Shown piece after piece: positions 1-9,477 of a DNA stretch of 64,000 bases (positions are counted from its first letter, which is position 1; each line of letters starts with the position of its first letter). A model generated the notes under the pieces. The model ran no database searches. It saw nothing but the letters and a program-made list of their open reading frames with translations, and was not told where the DNA came from. The stretch lies in the NCBI GenBank assembly GCA_024682835.1, contig JAIKYU010000099.1, forward strand, positions 59,850 through 123,849. Reading direction: 5' to 3'. The translations under genes were made by a program, and so were the position numbers. The stretch comes from Lachnospiraceae bacterium. GTDB lineage: Bacteria; Bacillota; Clostridia; Lachnospirales; Lachnospiraceae.

Positions 1-1175
1 CGGACCACATCAAATCCCGCTTCCTTCCAGCGGTTGATATCCTTGCACACCTGATCCAGCATGTAGTAGTCCAGTTCACAGATGGCCATGCTCTGTTCAA
101 GCACCGGGATGAAGTCCATCGGCGGAACAAGCTTTCCGTCTCGGAACCAGCGGCAGAGTGCCTCGGCGCCGACAATTCTTCCGGTGGTGACGTCCACCTT
201 GGGCTGATAGAAAACCCTGAATTCGCGTTTTTTCAGAGCTGTCGTGAAATACCCCTGCACGTGCAGCGTCTTGTTGCGCCTGTCGATCATCTTGCTGTCA
301 TAATAGACAATGTTGTTCTGCGCATCCATCCTGGCGGCGGTTGCGGCGGGATAGATCCGCTCCATGATGTCTCCGGGGCGCTCCATCACAAAATCGTCGG
401 GAATCTCAAAGAAGCCTGCGCTGGCGGAAACCTCCACCCGCTTCTCGCCCTCTTCGTCATAGACCACCGGCGCCCCTTTCAGAATGGAAAGCACCTCCGA
501 AGACAGCTCCGTTGCAAAGATCATGACAAAATTGTCACCGCCGACGCGGCACACAACGCCGTCGCAGCCTACAGCCATGCTTAAGAGATCATAGTAGCTG
601 CGAATCACCTGATCTCCGGTCTTCACGCCGAGATCACGGTTAATCAGGGAAAAATGACGAAGATTGAAAAATGCGGCCGTATGGTTATGAATCCGGTTCT
701 TTTCGTTTAGCTGTTCGAGGTGACGCATGAAATAGCGCAGATTGGGATAGTTGTGCTCATCGTAGAAGGTCAGGGTCTCGACCCGGTTCTGCAGACGGTT
801 CCTGCTCACAAAGCTAAGCAGTGCGCGGAGAAGCCTGTCCATCTTTTCCAGCTCGTCCTGAGGCGGCAGCTGTGCATCATCCGGAATATACAGTGTTCCG
901 ATGATGACGGCTCCCGTTCTGGAGACAATGCGCCGCCTGATGGCCACCTGTTCCCCGCGCCCGTCGTCGTGGTCAACCAGAACCTCGCCGTTTCCTTCCT
1001 TTTCATCCGTGAGGTTCCGGTAGAATTCAGTCTTGCCTTTGGAAATGTTAAAGAGCACACAGATTTCTTCGAGGATGCCCACCAGAACGGATCGTTCAAA
1101 ATGCTCCGGATCCGTCATGGTGTTCACCATGCGCTCAAACAGCTCGTGATAGATTTTTTCCCGTGATGAATCCAT
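1..1175 (-). CDS. GGDEF-EAL protein, C-terminus cut off by window edge
   Basis: This is a c-di-GMP turnover protein. I read it directly from the minus strand because the ORF track omits it (no stop codon inside the window). It starts at an ATG at 1175 (MDSSREKIYHELF) and runs off the left edge after about 391 codons. The N-terminal ~130 residues resemble a GAF/PAS-like sensor region. A GGDEF-type domain follows, whose signature reads RVGGDNF instead of GGDEF/GGEEF, so cyclase activity is doubtful. An EAL domain begins near residue 330 (VFYQPKVDV, then GAEALCRW), with the EAL triplet intact, so phosphodiesterase activity is plausible. The rest of the EAL domain is outside the window. No membrane segment is visible, so it is probably cytoplasmic. 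Confidence 0.85.
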   Translation of the reverse strand, partial: MDSSREKIYHELFERMVNTMTDPEHFERSVLVGILEEICVLFNISKGKTEFYRNLTDEKEGNGEVLVDHDDGRGEQVAIRRRIVSRTGAVIIGTLYIPDDAQLPPQDELEKMDRLLRALLSFVSRNRLQNRVETLTFYDEHNYPNLRYFMRHLEQLNEKNRIHNHTAAFFNLRHFSLINRDLGVKTGDQVIRSYYDLLSMAVGCDGVVCRVGGDNFVMIFATELSSEVLSILKGAPVVYDEEGEKRVEVSASAGFFEIPDDFVMERPGDIMERIYPAATAARMDAQNNIVYYDSKMIDRRNKTLHVQGYFTTALKKREFRVFYQPKVDVTTGRIVGAEALCRWFRDGKLVPPMDFIPVLEQSMAICELDYYMLDQVCKDINRWKEAGFDVV

Positions 1176-1253
1176 ATTTTTATTTTACTACAAAAATGCG
1201 GTGAACCGCAACATAATATGCGAAAATGGCCGGAATTCTGTATGCAATTTACC

Positions 1254-2411
1254 TCACCAGACGCGGTACTTTCCCGACAGGGCAAGCAGCGCAAAAAGGT
1301 AGAGGCAGTTGTCGTAATATCTGCGCGGACCGCGCCGCAGCGGCTTACTCCAAAGCCAGTTTACCCAGGTAAGCGCCGTTTCATAATCCTCTCCTGCGAC
1401 AGGGGGCACCGCCAGTGCACCCTGGGCCGTGGTTGCCAGAAGTCCCAGAGGATGCAGCACCGTCTGCTCCAGCGGCGTACCATCCACCGAGAAGACACAA
1501 CGCGCCGCCTCCAGATCCGTCCCAAGGAAACACATGAGCTTCAGCGGTGCAGACAGCTGTCCTTCGTCGATCCCGAACCATGCGGCATCAAGGCCGATGT
1601 TGGCGACCGTGCGGTAAGCGTCGCTGTAAAAATTGAAATGCGGCTCCGAATGCCAGGGCAGGGGCTCTGTCATCGGCGAGCCGTCAAAATTGCCGTATTC
1701 CGGATTCATCCCCGTGACCGGATGGCAGGCGGTCGCAAGATACCTGCGGCTGGCTGCGGCAGCCTCCTTCCAGAAGGGACGGTCTTCCTCATCGGCCCAC
1801 AGCGCAAAAAGCTCATAAAAATGCGGCAGATGGTAGGAGGGATCCGTAAACGGACATCCCGGCACAAAGAGGATCTGCCTGTTCTCATGATTCCACATCG
1901 GTTTTCCGGGTCGTCCGTTTTCTCCCTTGTGCAGGCAGGCGCGCAGAATCGCTCTCGCCTCGTCGGAATAGGCAAAAATTCCTTCGCCGTCGCCCCACCG
2001 ATGAGAGGCAAAGAAAAGCGCCATGGCAAAGAATTCTTCACCGTCAGGGGCGGGACCCTGGGCGTTTTTCTCGCCCGAGGTTTTGCAGCTCCAGGCAAAA
2101 TAGCCCTCGTTCATTCCCTCCTGCATCCACATATAGGTCTTCGTCCATTTCCAGATGCGGTCGAATTCCTCTTTTTTATCGAGCTGGACACACATCATCA
2201 TGCCGTAGGACATGCCCTCCGTACGGGCATCGTGATTGCCGGTATCCTCCAGATATCCCATATCCGCGCCCACGGGATGGTAGATCCGCTCCTCCTCGCT
2301 ACCGTAAAAAAAGACCTGCACGGCGTCAAGGATCTTTTTTTCAATCTCCTCTCCGCTCCTGCCGGTCTCCGCAAACAGATTCCTGTAGGTTCTCTCCCTT
2401 TTCAGTTCCAT
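1254..2411 (-). CDS. GH8 reducing-end xylose-releasing exo-oligoxylanase (Rex-type)
   Basis: Likely removes xylose from the reducing end of xylo-oligosaccharides in the cytoplasm. The 385-aa protein (counted from the chosen start) has the size and motifs of Rex-type GH8: ARTEGMSYGMMM carries the candidate general-acid Glu, DGEEFFAMAL matches the substrate-binding Asp segment, and NFYSDAYRT holds the candidate base Asp. There is no signal peptide, which fits an intracellular enzyme. I moved the start 16 codons downstream of the ORF-track start because AAAGGGGGG sits just before ATG GAA CTG at 2411. It lies downstream of the GH25 gene on the same strand and may be co-transcribed with it. The family is clear; the exact substrate is inferred. 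Confidence 0.88.
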   Translation of the reverse strand: MELKRERTYRNLFAETGRSGEEIEKKILDAVQVFFYGSEEERIYHPVGADMGYLEDTGNHDARTEGMSYGMMMCVQLDKKEEFDRIWKWTKTYMWMQEGMNEGYFAWSCKTSGEKNAQGPAPDGEEFFAMALFFASHRWGDGEGIFAYSDEARAILRACLHKGENGRPGKPMWNHENRQILFVPGCPFTDPSYHLPHFYELFALWADEEDRPFWKEAAAASRRYLATACHPVTGMNPEYGNFDGSPMTEPLPWHSEPHFNFYSDAYRTVANIGLDAAWFGIDEGQLSAPLKLMCFLGTDLEAARCVFSVDGTPLEQTVLHPLGLLATTAQGALAVPPVAGEDYETALTWVNWLWSKPLRRGPRRYYDNCLYLFALLALSGKYRVW

Positions 2412-2495
2412 AAGCCCCCCTTTGACCAGAACGCCCATATACGGACAGTGCCCGGCCATGTGTGCAAAAATGCAGCCGTAAAAGCGATCTTTCCT

Positions 2496-3629
2496 TTAAG
2501 GCCGTGCGAGATCCTCAATGCAGATATTCAGATCCACATCCCCCTCGATCCCGTCCACGCGGCCGGAATCGGAATACTGCCAGTAACTGTACTCATACGG
2601 GTAGTACTGCGTGTTATCGTAGAAAGCAAACCACTTTTTCAGATGCTCCAGCCGGTCCATTTCAAGCATGATGAACAGGGATCTGAGTCCGCCGTAGAGC
2701 ATCGGCTGATAGCCGGCCTCGCTGACACGGTTGCAGAACGCCAGCACAATATCGGTATTCTCCTTTGCCGTCAGCTTGCTGGTGCGCGCCTCCGGAGAAT
2801 CCGTGGGCTCTATATCAAACACAACCGGCAGCGCCACCTCGTAAGGCTCAATGGCTTTCAGGACAAACTCCGCTTCCTCGACGGCTTCCTCCTCGGATAT
2901 GGCCTGGGTATAAAAATAGACACCCACCTGAATGCCCTCCTTCAGTGCGCCTTCGATATTGGCCTCAAACTGGGCATCCTCGATGAATTTGCCCTCCGAG
3001 CTCCCGCGGGCGCCAACGCGGATAAAGGCAAATTTCACGCCGTCCGCCGCCACCTTCTTCCAGTCAATTTTGCCCTGAAAACGGGAAACGTCGATTCCGA
3101 AAGCGCCGGAGATGGCCGGATCAGCGCCGAGATACCGCATTCTGCCGTCCGACGCGGGCTTTAATTCCGCGGGCGAAACCAGCGCCTGATGATACTCATC
3201 ATTGAGATCAAAGAAATAGAAAGTGCCGTTGCTTGCGACGATCACTTCCCTGCTGAACGTGCTGTAGAGATTTCTGAGCATCCAGATGGACGTGCTGCCC
3301 TCGGTGAGCTGCGTCCTGATCCAGTCGAGGATTTTGCCTGTCGCTTCCTGCTCACTTTTTGAACGGGCCTCCTCAATCAGGGACAGCGCCTCCGCCTCCG
3401 TCACATAGCCTTCCTCTTCGATGGCGTTGAGCCGCTCCACGCTCTCCTTCAGATGCCTTTCATCGTCCTGCAGCACTTCGATCCTAAGCAGCAGAAAAAC
3501 GCAGAAGGTCAGGGCGACCATGGAAATGAGACTCAGGAAAATAATGGCGATCAGTCCCCCTGCGCGACGCGCGCCTCTGCGGGCCTGAGCCTGCTCCGGC
3601 CTGGCCCCCCTTGATCGCTCGGAATTCAT
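2496..3629 (-). CDS. Membrane-anchored GH25 lysozyme (N-acetylmuramidase)
   Basis: Hydrolyses the beta-1,4 MurNAc-GlcNAc bond of peptidoglycan. The N-terminus is Arg-rich, followed by one transmembrane segment (about residues 25-48, AGGLIAIIFLSLISMVALTF), then a coiled, charged stalk and a C-terminal GH25 barrel from about residue 185. The GH25 hallmarks are GIDVSRFQGKIDW near the start of the domain and VVFDIEPTDS in the middle, supplying the conserved acidic residues. The orientation suggests an outward-facing, cell-bound muramidase. Its ATG overlaps the ilvA stop codon by 4 nt (ATGA), so translation is probably coupled to the upstream gene. The physiological role (wall remodelling or other) is not shown by the sequence. 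Confidence 0.92.
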   Translation of the reverse strand: MNSERSRGARPEQAQARRGARRAGGLIAIIFLSLISMVALTFCVFLLLRIEVLQDDERHLKESVERLNAIEEEGYVTEAEALSLIEEARSKSEQEATGKILDWIRTQLTEGSTSIWMLRNLYSTFSREVIVASNGTFYFFDLNDEYHQALVSPAELKPASDGRMRYLGADPAISGAFGIDVSRFQGKIDWKKVAADGVKFAFIRVGARGSSEGKFIEDAQFEANIEGALKEGIQVGVYFYTQAISEEEAVEEAEFVLKAIEPYEVALPVVFDIEPTDSPEARTSKLTAKENTDIVLAFCNRVSEAGYQPMLYGGLRSLFIMLEMDRLEHLKKWFAFYDNTQYYPYEYSYWQYSDSGRVDGIEGDVDLNICIEDLARP

Positions 3630-4867
3630 ATATTCGTCCTCACAATCTTCGGCTGATAGCCCTTATTCTCGAGTGCACGAAGGATCTGCTCCTTGTGATC
3701 CGTGCCGAAGGCCTCCAGCGTGATGCGCAGCTCCACCGCGGCGTTGCGGTTGATGGAGACAAACTGATTGTGCTCAAGCTTGATGACGTTGCCGCGCTCT
3801 TTTGCGATGGTCTCGGCCACATGCTGAAGCTCACCCGGACGGTCAGGCAGCAGGACGGAGACGGTGAAAATCCGGTCTCTCCGGATCAGCCCCTGCTGGA
3901 CGACGGAGGACATGGTAATGACGTCCATATTGCCGCCGGACAGAATGCAGACCACCTTCTTCCTTGTGCAGTCAAGCTGCCTTAGTGCCGCCACGGTCAG
4001 AAGACCGGAATTCTCAACCACCATCTTGTGATTTTCCACCATATCCAGGAACGTTACCACCAGATCCTCATCCGGCACCGCAATGAATTCGTCGATATTT
4101 TTCTTCACATAGGGGAAAATGTGCTCACCCGGCGTCTTGACCGCCGTGCCGTCCGCAATCGTGCTGACAGAGGGAAGGGTCACGACGTGGCCGGCCTTGA
4201 CAGAGGCCTGCATGCAAGCCGCTCCCTCCGGCTCGACGCCGATGACGCGGATCTTCGGGTTCAAAAGCTTGGCGAGGGTACCCACGCCGGCCGCCAGACC
4301 GCCGCCGCCGATGGGCACCAGAATGATATCCACGGTCGGAAGCTCCTTGATGATCTCCATGGCGATCGTCCCCTGTCCGGTGGCGACCGTTGTGTCGTCA
4401 AACGGATGGACAAAGGTCAGATGCTTTTCAGCAGCCAGCTGCAGGGCATATTCACAGGCCTCGTCATAGACATCGCCCTTGAGGATCACCTTTGCGCCAA
4501 GCGCCTTGGTCCGGTTGACCTTAATAAGCGGCGTCGTCGTCGGCATGACGATGGTTGCGGGCACATGGTAGGCCTTGGCCGCATAGGCGACCCCCTGCGC
4601 ATGATTGCCCGCCGATGCCGTGATCAGGCCGTGTCTGCGCTCCTCCTCGGACATCGTGGAAATCTTGTAATACGCGCCGCGGACCTTGTATGCGCCTGTG
4701 CGCTGCATGTTTTCAGGCTTGAGCCACACGCGGTTCTTTATCCGGGCACTGAAATAGTCGCTGTAAACCAGCTTGGTTTCCTGCGTCACTTCCCCGACGC
4801 GCTCGCATGCCTCCTCAAACCGTTCCAGTGTCATCTCGTCTTTTACGGGTGCTGCCTTTTTTGCCAT
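3626..4867 (-). CDS. ilvA: Threonine ammonia-lyase with C-terminal ACT domain
   Basis: PLP enzyme that converts threonine to 2-oxobutanoate and ammonia. The 413-aa protein has the fold-type II PLP domain (about residues 15-325): the Schiff-base lysine is in TGAYKVRGAYY, SAGNHAQGVA is the Asn-loop, and the glycine-rich phosphate cup reads PIGGGGLAAG. One ACT domain follows (about 330-405, VSVLLPDRPGELQHVAE). This single-ACT, shorter architecture resembles the clostridial/catabolic type rather than the 514-aa two-ACT biosynthetic E. coli form, so isoleucine feedback control is uncertain. It lies 5 nt downstream of ftsY and overlaps the GH25 gene, at the distal end of the smc-ftsY transcription unit. 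Confidence 0.93.
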   Translation of the reverse strand: MAKKAAPVKDEMTLERFEEACERVGEVTQETKLVYSDYFSARIKNRVWLKPENMQRTGAYKVRGAYYKISTMSEEERRHGLITASAGNHAQGVAYAAKAYHVPATIVMPTTTPLIKVNRTKALGAKVILKGDVYDEACEYALQLAAEKHLTFVHPFDDTTVATGQGTIAMEIIKELPTVDIILVPIGGGGLAAGVGTLAKLLNPKIRVIGVEPEGAACMQASVKAGHVVTLPSVSTIADGTAVKTPGEHIFPYVKKNIDEFIAVPDEDLVVTFLDMVENHKMVVENSGLLTVAALRQLDCTRKKVVCILSGGNMDVITMSSVVQQGLIRRDRIFTVSVLLPDRPGELQHVAETIAKERGNVIKLEHNQFVSINRNAAVELRITLEAFGTDHKEQILRALENKGYQPKIVRTNI

Positions 4868-4872
4868 GACTC

Positions 4873-5802
4873 CTATGCATCCTTTCCATCAGAAAACAGC
4901 GCATTGACATAATCATCCGGATCAAACGGCGTCATATCGTCAATTCCTTCCCCGATCCCGATGTATTTTACCGGAATGCCCAGCTCATTGACGATCGCCA
5001 CAGCGATCCCGCCCTTGGCCGTCCCGTCCAGCTTTGTCAGAATGATGCCGGAGAGTTTGGCCACGTCAAAGAATTCTCTCGCCTGGGACAGGCCGTTCTG
5101 TCCTGTGGTGCCGTCCAGCACGATCATGTTCTCATGATTCCAGAAAGGAAGCTCCTTGTCGATGATGCGGTTCATCTTTTTGAGCTCCTCCATCAGATTC
5201 TTTTTGTTGTGCAGGCGGCCGGCCGTGTCAATGATGAGCATGTCGCTGTTTCTCGCCTGAGCCGCATGAACGGCGTCATAGACGACGCTGGCCGGATCCG
5301 ATCCCTCATTGCCTGTGATGATCGGAACACCCGCGCGGTTCGTCCATTCCGTCAGCTGCTCGGTCGCAGCCGCGCGATAGGTGTCTGCCGCGGCAACCAG
5401 CACATTTTTGCCGGCGTTTTTGAATAGCGCCGCGAGCTTTCCGACGGATGTGGTCTTGCCGACGCCGTTGACCCCGATCACAAACAGCACCGTTCTGCCG
5501 TTCAAAAAGACGTAGGCGGTCGGCGGCATGGCCATCTGTTCTCTGATATTCTCAATCAGCAGCTGTCTGCAGTCTCTGCTCTGTCTGAGCTTCTGCTCGT
5601 CAACCTGTTCCCTTAGGCGGTCCATGATCCGGCTGGTGGCATTGACGCCCAGATCCGCCATGATCAGCTGTTCTTCCAGCTCCTCATAGAAGTCCTCATC
5701 GATCTCCGAATTGCCGTAGAACACATTGTCCAGATTTTCGGAGATGGAATTTCTGGTCTTGGAAAGCGACGCCTTCAGTCTTTTGAACAAACCCTCCGCC
5801 AT
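4873..5802 (-). CDS. ftsY: Signal recognition particle receptor FtsY
   Basis: SRP-receptor GTPase that docks ribosome-nascent chain complexes at the membrane. The 309-aa protein is a short, NG-domain-only form without the long acidic A domain. An N helical bundle (about 1-90) is followed by the GTPase: GVNGVGKTTSVGKLA (P-loop), DTYRAAATEQL, DTAGRLHNK (G3), TKLDGTAKGG (G4) and the closing G(I)GE motif. I chose the internal ATG at 5802 (MAEGLFKRLK) because AGGAGG lies 5 nt upstream; the ORF-track start six codons earlier has no SD. It is downstream of smc, the usual Firmicutes order. Confidence 0.96.
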   Translation of the reverse strand: MAEGLFKRLKASLSKTRNSISENLDNVFYGNSEIDEDFYEELEEQLIMADLGVNATSRIMDRLREQVDEQKLRQSRDCRQLLIENIREQMAMPPTAYVFLNGRTVLFVIGVNGVGKTTSVGKLAALFKNAGKNVLVAAADTYRAAATEQLTEWTNRAGVPIITGNEGSDPASVVYDAVHAAQARNSDMLIIDTAGRLHNKKNLMEELKKMNRIIDKELPFWNHENMIVLDGTTGQNGLSQAREFFDVAKLSGIILTKLDGTAKGGIAVAIVNELGIPVKYIGIGEGIDDMTPFDPDDYVNALFSDGKDA

Positions 5803-5850
5803 AGAGTCCTCCTGGGGCATAAATTTTTATAGTATGATACCTGCGGACAG

Positions 5851-5889
5851 CTCATTCGGCGATTCATGCGAGCATGAACGCCTTATGAG
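5851..5889. other. Interrupted hairpin between smc and ftsY
   Basis: The smc-ftsY gap contains nested inverted repeats: CTCAT/ATGAG outside, GGCG/CGCC in the middle and TTCATGC/GCATGAA inside a 2-nt loop, with small internal loops. No T-run follows on the minus strand, so it looks more like an mRNA processing or stability element than a clean intrinsic terminator. Confidence 0.45.
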
Positions 5890-5903
5890 CTTTGACCCCG
5901 GGA

Positions 5904-8900
5904 TCATACAATTTCCTTATCAATCAGATCCACGCTCACCAGCGCGGAAACGCCCTTTTCCTGCATGGTAATACCGTAGAGCCTGTCCGCGGATTCCATC
6001 GTTCCGCGACGATGCGTGATGACAATGAACTGAATGGATTTTGTGAGCTTGTGCAGGTATCTGGCAAAGCGAACGACATTGTTTTCATCCAGCGCCGCCT
6101 CGATCTCATCAAGCAGACAGAAAGGAGAAGGCTTCAGGTTCTGGATGGCAAACAGCAGCGCAATGGCTGTAAGCGCTTTTTCTCCGCCGGAGAGCTGCAT
6201 CATGTTCTGCAGGCGTTTCCCGGGCGGCTGCGCGATAATGCGTATGCCGGCGACAAGAATGTCCTCATCCTCGATCAGCTCCAGACGGCCGGTTCCGCCG
6301 CCGAACATCTCCTTGAACACCCCGCCGAACTCCTTGTTGATCCGATTGAATTCCGTCGCGAAGGTCTCCCGCATGTTCTGGTCGAGATCCCGGATGATCC
6401 CGTTGATTTCCTCCTGGGTATTGACCAGATCGTCATACTGCCCCTTCTTCAGGGTGTACTCCTCGTTGACGACGCGGAATTCCTCGATGGCGCCGACATT
6501 GACGTCGCCTAAGCTCTTCATGGTGTTCTTGAGCGAACTCACCTTTTTCCGCATGGCGGTCACGTCCGTCAGGCTCTCGTCCCTGAGTGCGGCCGCATCG
6601 CTCAGCGTGATTTCGTATTCGCTCCACATGTAGTTGATCTGATTCTCCAGCGAATTCTGCAGCTGATCCCTGCGCATGGCGAGACGCTGGATCTCCGCGT
6701 CGAGGGAATTGCGCAACTCAGAAAGCTCCTCCCGTCTGGCAAAGAGCTCTTTCTGATCACTTTGAAGCTTCTCCCGCTCTGCGATCATCGAGGTGTATTG
6801 ATCGTCCGCTTCCTTCTCGGCGGCATAGGAGGCCTCGATGGTCTTATTGATCTCCTCGATCTGCTTTTTGTTTTCCTCCAGGGTCCGGGCGTTGTCGGCG
6901 ATCCCCTCTTCCAGTTCCTTTAACGCGTTCTCGGCTTCCCTGACCTCCTCGCTGATGCGCGCGTGATTTTCCTGTTCAAACTCCACCCGCTGGGTGATCT
7001 TTTCAATCTCGATGTCCCAGGATTTGACGAGATCGACCGCCTGATTCTCCTCTTCCAGAAGCTTTGAGAGCTCCTCCTGCCGCTCCTTTGTCTCCTGATC
7101 GCACTGCTCTTCCGTCTTGCGCGTGCGTGCAAGCTGTTCCTGCGCTTCCTCCCGCTCTTTGTTCAGGTCGGACAGACGTCCGGCAATGTCCTCATTCTCG
7201 GTTTTCAGACCGGCATAGGTGTCCGCCTCGTCCTTTTTGCGCTCCTCCTCATTTTGAATGCGCAGACGCGCAGCGTTCTGTTCCAGCAGCTTATTCTGCT
7301 GAAGCATCCGGTTGTGCTCCAGCTTCGCGCGGACCTCATTGCGCTCCCTTTTGGTCTGATCGATGACCTGCTGCGCCTTTTCGATCTCCTCCTGTGCCTC
7401 GCGCACATGATTCTCGAGCTCCTCGATCTCCCTGCGGCGTCCCAGAAGATTGCTGCTGTTCCTGAACGCACCTCCGGAAATCGCACCGCCCGGTGTGAGC
7501 AGTTCTCCGTCCACGGTCACCATACGGATTCCGTAGTGATATTTGCGCGCAATCGCCAGGGCGTGATCCACGTGATCGACAACCACAATGCGTCCGAGCA
7601 GGTATTTGGCGACGTCCCGGTATTTTTTATCTGTGATGGCCAGCTCGTCCGCCAGACCGATGACGCCCTTTTCCTTCAGAACCTCAGGGGTCTTGAACTC
7701 CTGCGGATCGCTGATGGAGTCTAACGGAAGAAAGGTGGCCCGTCCGGCGCGCTCCTTTTTCAGGATATCAATCATCGCCTTGGCGGCGCGTTCATCCGAG
7801 GTCACCACATTCTGAATGTTGCCACCGAGCGCCGTCTCGATGGCTGTCTCGTATTTTTCGTCGGTCCGAATTATATCCGCCACCACACCGATGATGCCGC
7901 TTGAGCGGTTGTGCTTCTTTTCCTCCATGACGCGGCGCACGGAGCCGCCATACCCCTCATATCGCTCGGTCAGATTCTGCAAGGCCTCCAGCTTGGAATG
8001 CTCGGTGTGATACCGCTCCTGCGCGGCACGGAGTCCCATATCAGCCGCGCCGAGCCGTTCCTTGAACTCCGCCTGCCGGGCATCCAGCGCCTTTTCCTCC
8101 TCCAGCATGTCCGCCAGTTCTCCGGCGATCCGTTTGAAATCCTCCTCCAATTCCCGGATGGTCTCCTGATACCGGCTCTCCTCGGATTCTGCCTGTAAAA
8201 GTCTGGAGGTCAGCTCAGATTTGCGGCGGTTGATCTCCTCCTGCCTCGTCTGCAGTGCAGAAATTCGAGACTGAACCGTCGCGCGGTCACTTAAGGCCTC
8301 GTATTTTTTTCTGCCCGTCTCCTCGATGGCATCATTCACTGCCTGCCGTTTTGCCGTGATCCCGGAAAGCTTGTTTTCCGCTTCCTCGCGCTTTTTCTGA
8401 AGCTCTGTCGCCTCCGCGTCAATGGCCTCCTTTTTGGCCGTCACAGCATCAAGCGCTTCCTTCTTGTCCTTTAACTGCTTCTGCACGTCAGCAAGGCGCG
8501 TCTGGAAGTGCGTTTCATTATCACCGGCGTGCTCGATCCTGGTCTCCAGAACGCGGATCTGCCCCTGCAGCTTTTCCCGCGTCACGGAGGCATTGTTTCT
8601 GGTGTTGCCCGCCTCATCGATCTGCTTGTTCAGCTCCTCGATCCGGGTCAGAATGGATTCATGCTCCTCCTTGATTTCCTCGTATTGCTCAGTGGTCTGA
8701 TCGTAATCGGAGGAGGCGATTTCGTGCTTTTTGGAAAAATCGTCGATCTGGGCGCGGACCTGCGCGTTTTCCACGAGGAAAAGATTGACGTCCATGGTCT
8801 TTAATTCCTCGCGGGTTTTCAGAAAAATGTGGGCCTTTTCGGACTGATTCTTTAACGGCTCAATCCGGGATTCCAGTACGGAAATGATGTCGTTCAACCG

Positions 8901-9467
8901 CGTCATGCCGATCCGGACATTGTCCAGCTTCTTGAGCGCGGCGTCCTTGCGGACCTTAAACTTCACAATACCGGCCGCCTCGTCGAAGAGCGCCCGGCGG
9001 TCCTCCGGCTTACTGGACAGAATCTGCTCGATCTGTCCCTGACCGATGATGGAATAGCCCTCCTTACCGATACCGGTGTCATAGAAGAGCTCGTTGACGT
9101 CCTTTAAACGGCAGATGTTGCCGTTGATGCGGTACTCGCTCTCGCCGGAGCGGTAAAGACGACGGGATACCGTTACCTCGTCGTAATCGATGGAAAGCGC
9201 TTTGTCGGAATTGTCCAGCGTGATCGCCACATAGGCGTAGCCAAGCGGTTTTCTGAGCTCCGTGCCGGAAAAGATGACATCCTGCATGGAAGCGCCGCGC
9301 AGCTGCTTGATCCGCTGTTCTCCGAGCACCCAGCGCACGGCATCCGCCACATTGGATTTTCCGCTTCCGTTGGGTCCGACGATGGCGGTGATTCCGTTCT
9401 GGAATTCCAGTTTGATTTTATTGGCAAAGGACTTGAAGCCCTGAATTTCAATGCTTTTTAGATACAT
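5904..9467 (-). CDS. smc: Chromosome segregation ATPase SMC
   Basis: SMC subunit of the condensin-like SMC-ScpAB complex. The 1187-aa protein has the full family layout: Walker A GPNGSGKSNVADAVRW near residue 32, a long coiled coil, a hinge (about 520-680), the returning coil, and the C-terminal ABC half with the signature MQLSGGEKALTAIALLF and Walker B FCLLDEIEAALD. The ORF track begins at a TTG nine codons earlier. I chose the ATG at 9467 (MYLKSIEIQGFKSF) because SMC proteins normally start directly at this strand. It follows rnc closely, suggesting co-transcription. Confidence 0.96.
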   Translation of the reverse strand: MYLKSIEIQGFKSFANKIKLEFQNGITAIVGPNGSGKSNVADAVRWVLGEQRIKQLRGASMQDVIFSGTELRKPLGYAYVAITLDNSDKALSIDYDEVTVSRRLYRSGESEYRINGNICRLKDVNELFYDTGIGKEGYSIIGQGQIEQILSSKPEDRRALFDEAAGIVKFKVRKDAALKKLDNVRIGMTRLNDIISVLESRIEPLKNQSEKAHIFLKTREELKTMDVNLFLVENAQVRAQIDDFSKKHEIASSDYDQTTEQYEEIKEEHESILTRIEELNKQIDEAGNTRNNASVTREKLQGQIRVLETRIEHAGDNETHFQTRLADVQKQLKDKKEALDAVTAKKEAIDAEATELQKKREEAENKLSGITAKRQAVNDAIEETGRKKYEALSDRATVQSRISALQTRQEEINRRKSELTSRLLQAESEESRYQETIRELEEDFKRIAGELADMLEEEKALDARQAEFKERLGAADMGLRAAQERYHTEHSKLEALQNLTERYEGYGGSVRRVMEEKKHNRSSGIIGVVADIIRTDEKYETAIETALGGNIQNVVTSDERAAKAMIDILKKERAGRATFLPLDSISDPQEFKTPEVLKEKGVIGLADELAITDKKYRDVAKYLLGRIVVVDHVDHALAIARKYHYGIRMVTVDGELLTPGGAISGGAFRNSSNLLGRRREIEELENHVREAQEEIEKAQQVIDQTKRERNEVRAKLEHNRMLQQNKLLEQNAARLRIQNEEERKKDEADTYAGLKTENEDIAGRLSDLNKEREEAQEQLARTRKTEEQCDQETKERQEELSKLLEEENQAVDLVKSWDIEIEKITQRVEFEQENHARISEEVREAENALKELEEGIADNARTLEENKKQIEEINKTIEASYAAEKEADDQYTSMIAEREKLQSDQKELFARREELSELRNSLDAEIQRLAMRRDQLQNSLENQINYMWSEYEITLSDAAALRDESLTDVTAMRKKVSSLKNTMKSLGDVNVGAIEEFRVVNEEYTLKKGQYDDLVNTQEEINGIIRDLDQNMRETFATEFNRINKEFGGVFKEMFGGGTGRLELIEDEDILVAGIRIIAQPPGKRLQNMMQLSGGEKALTAIALLFAIQNLKPSPFCLLDEIEAALDENNVVRFARYLHKLTKSIQFIVITHRRGTMESADRLYGITMQEKGVSALVSVDLIDKEIV

Positions 9468-9477
9468 GCCTGCCGAT

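Noticed and set aside
1218-3164. 648-aa plus-strand ORF
   Set aside because: It lies antisense to the GH8 and GH25 genes, has Arg/His/Pro-rich non-protein-like composition and no SD; it is a shadow ORF of GC-rich coding sequence.
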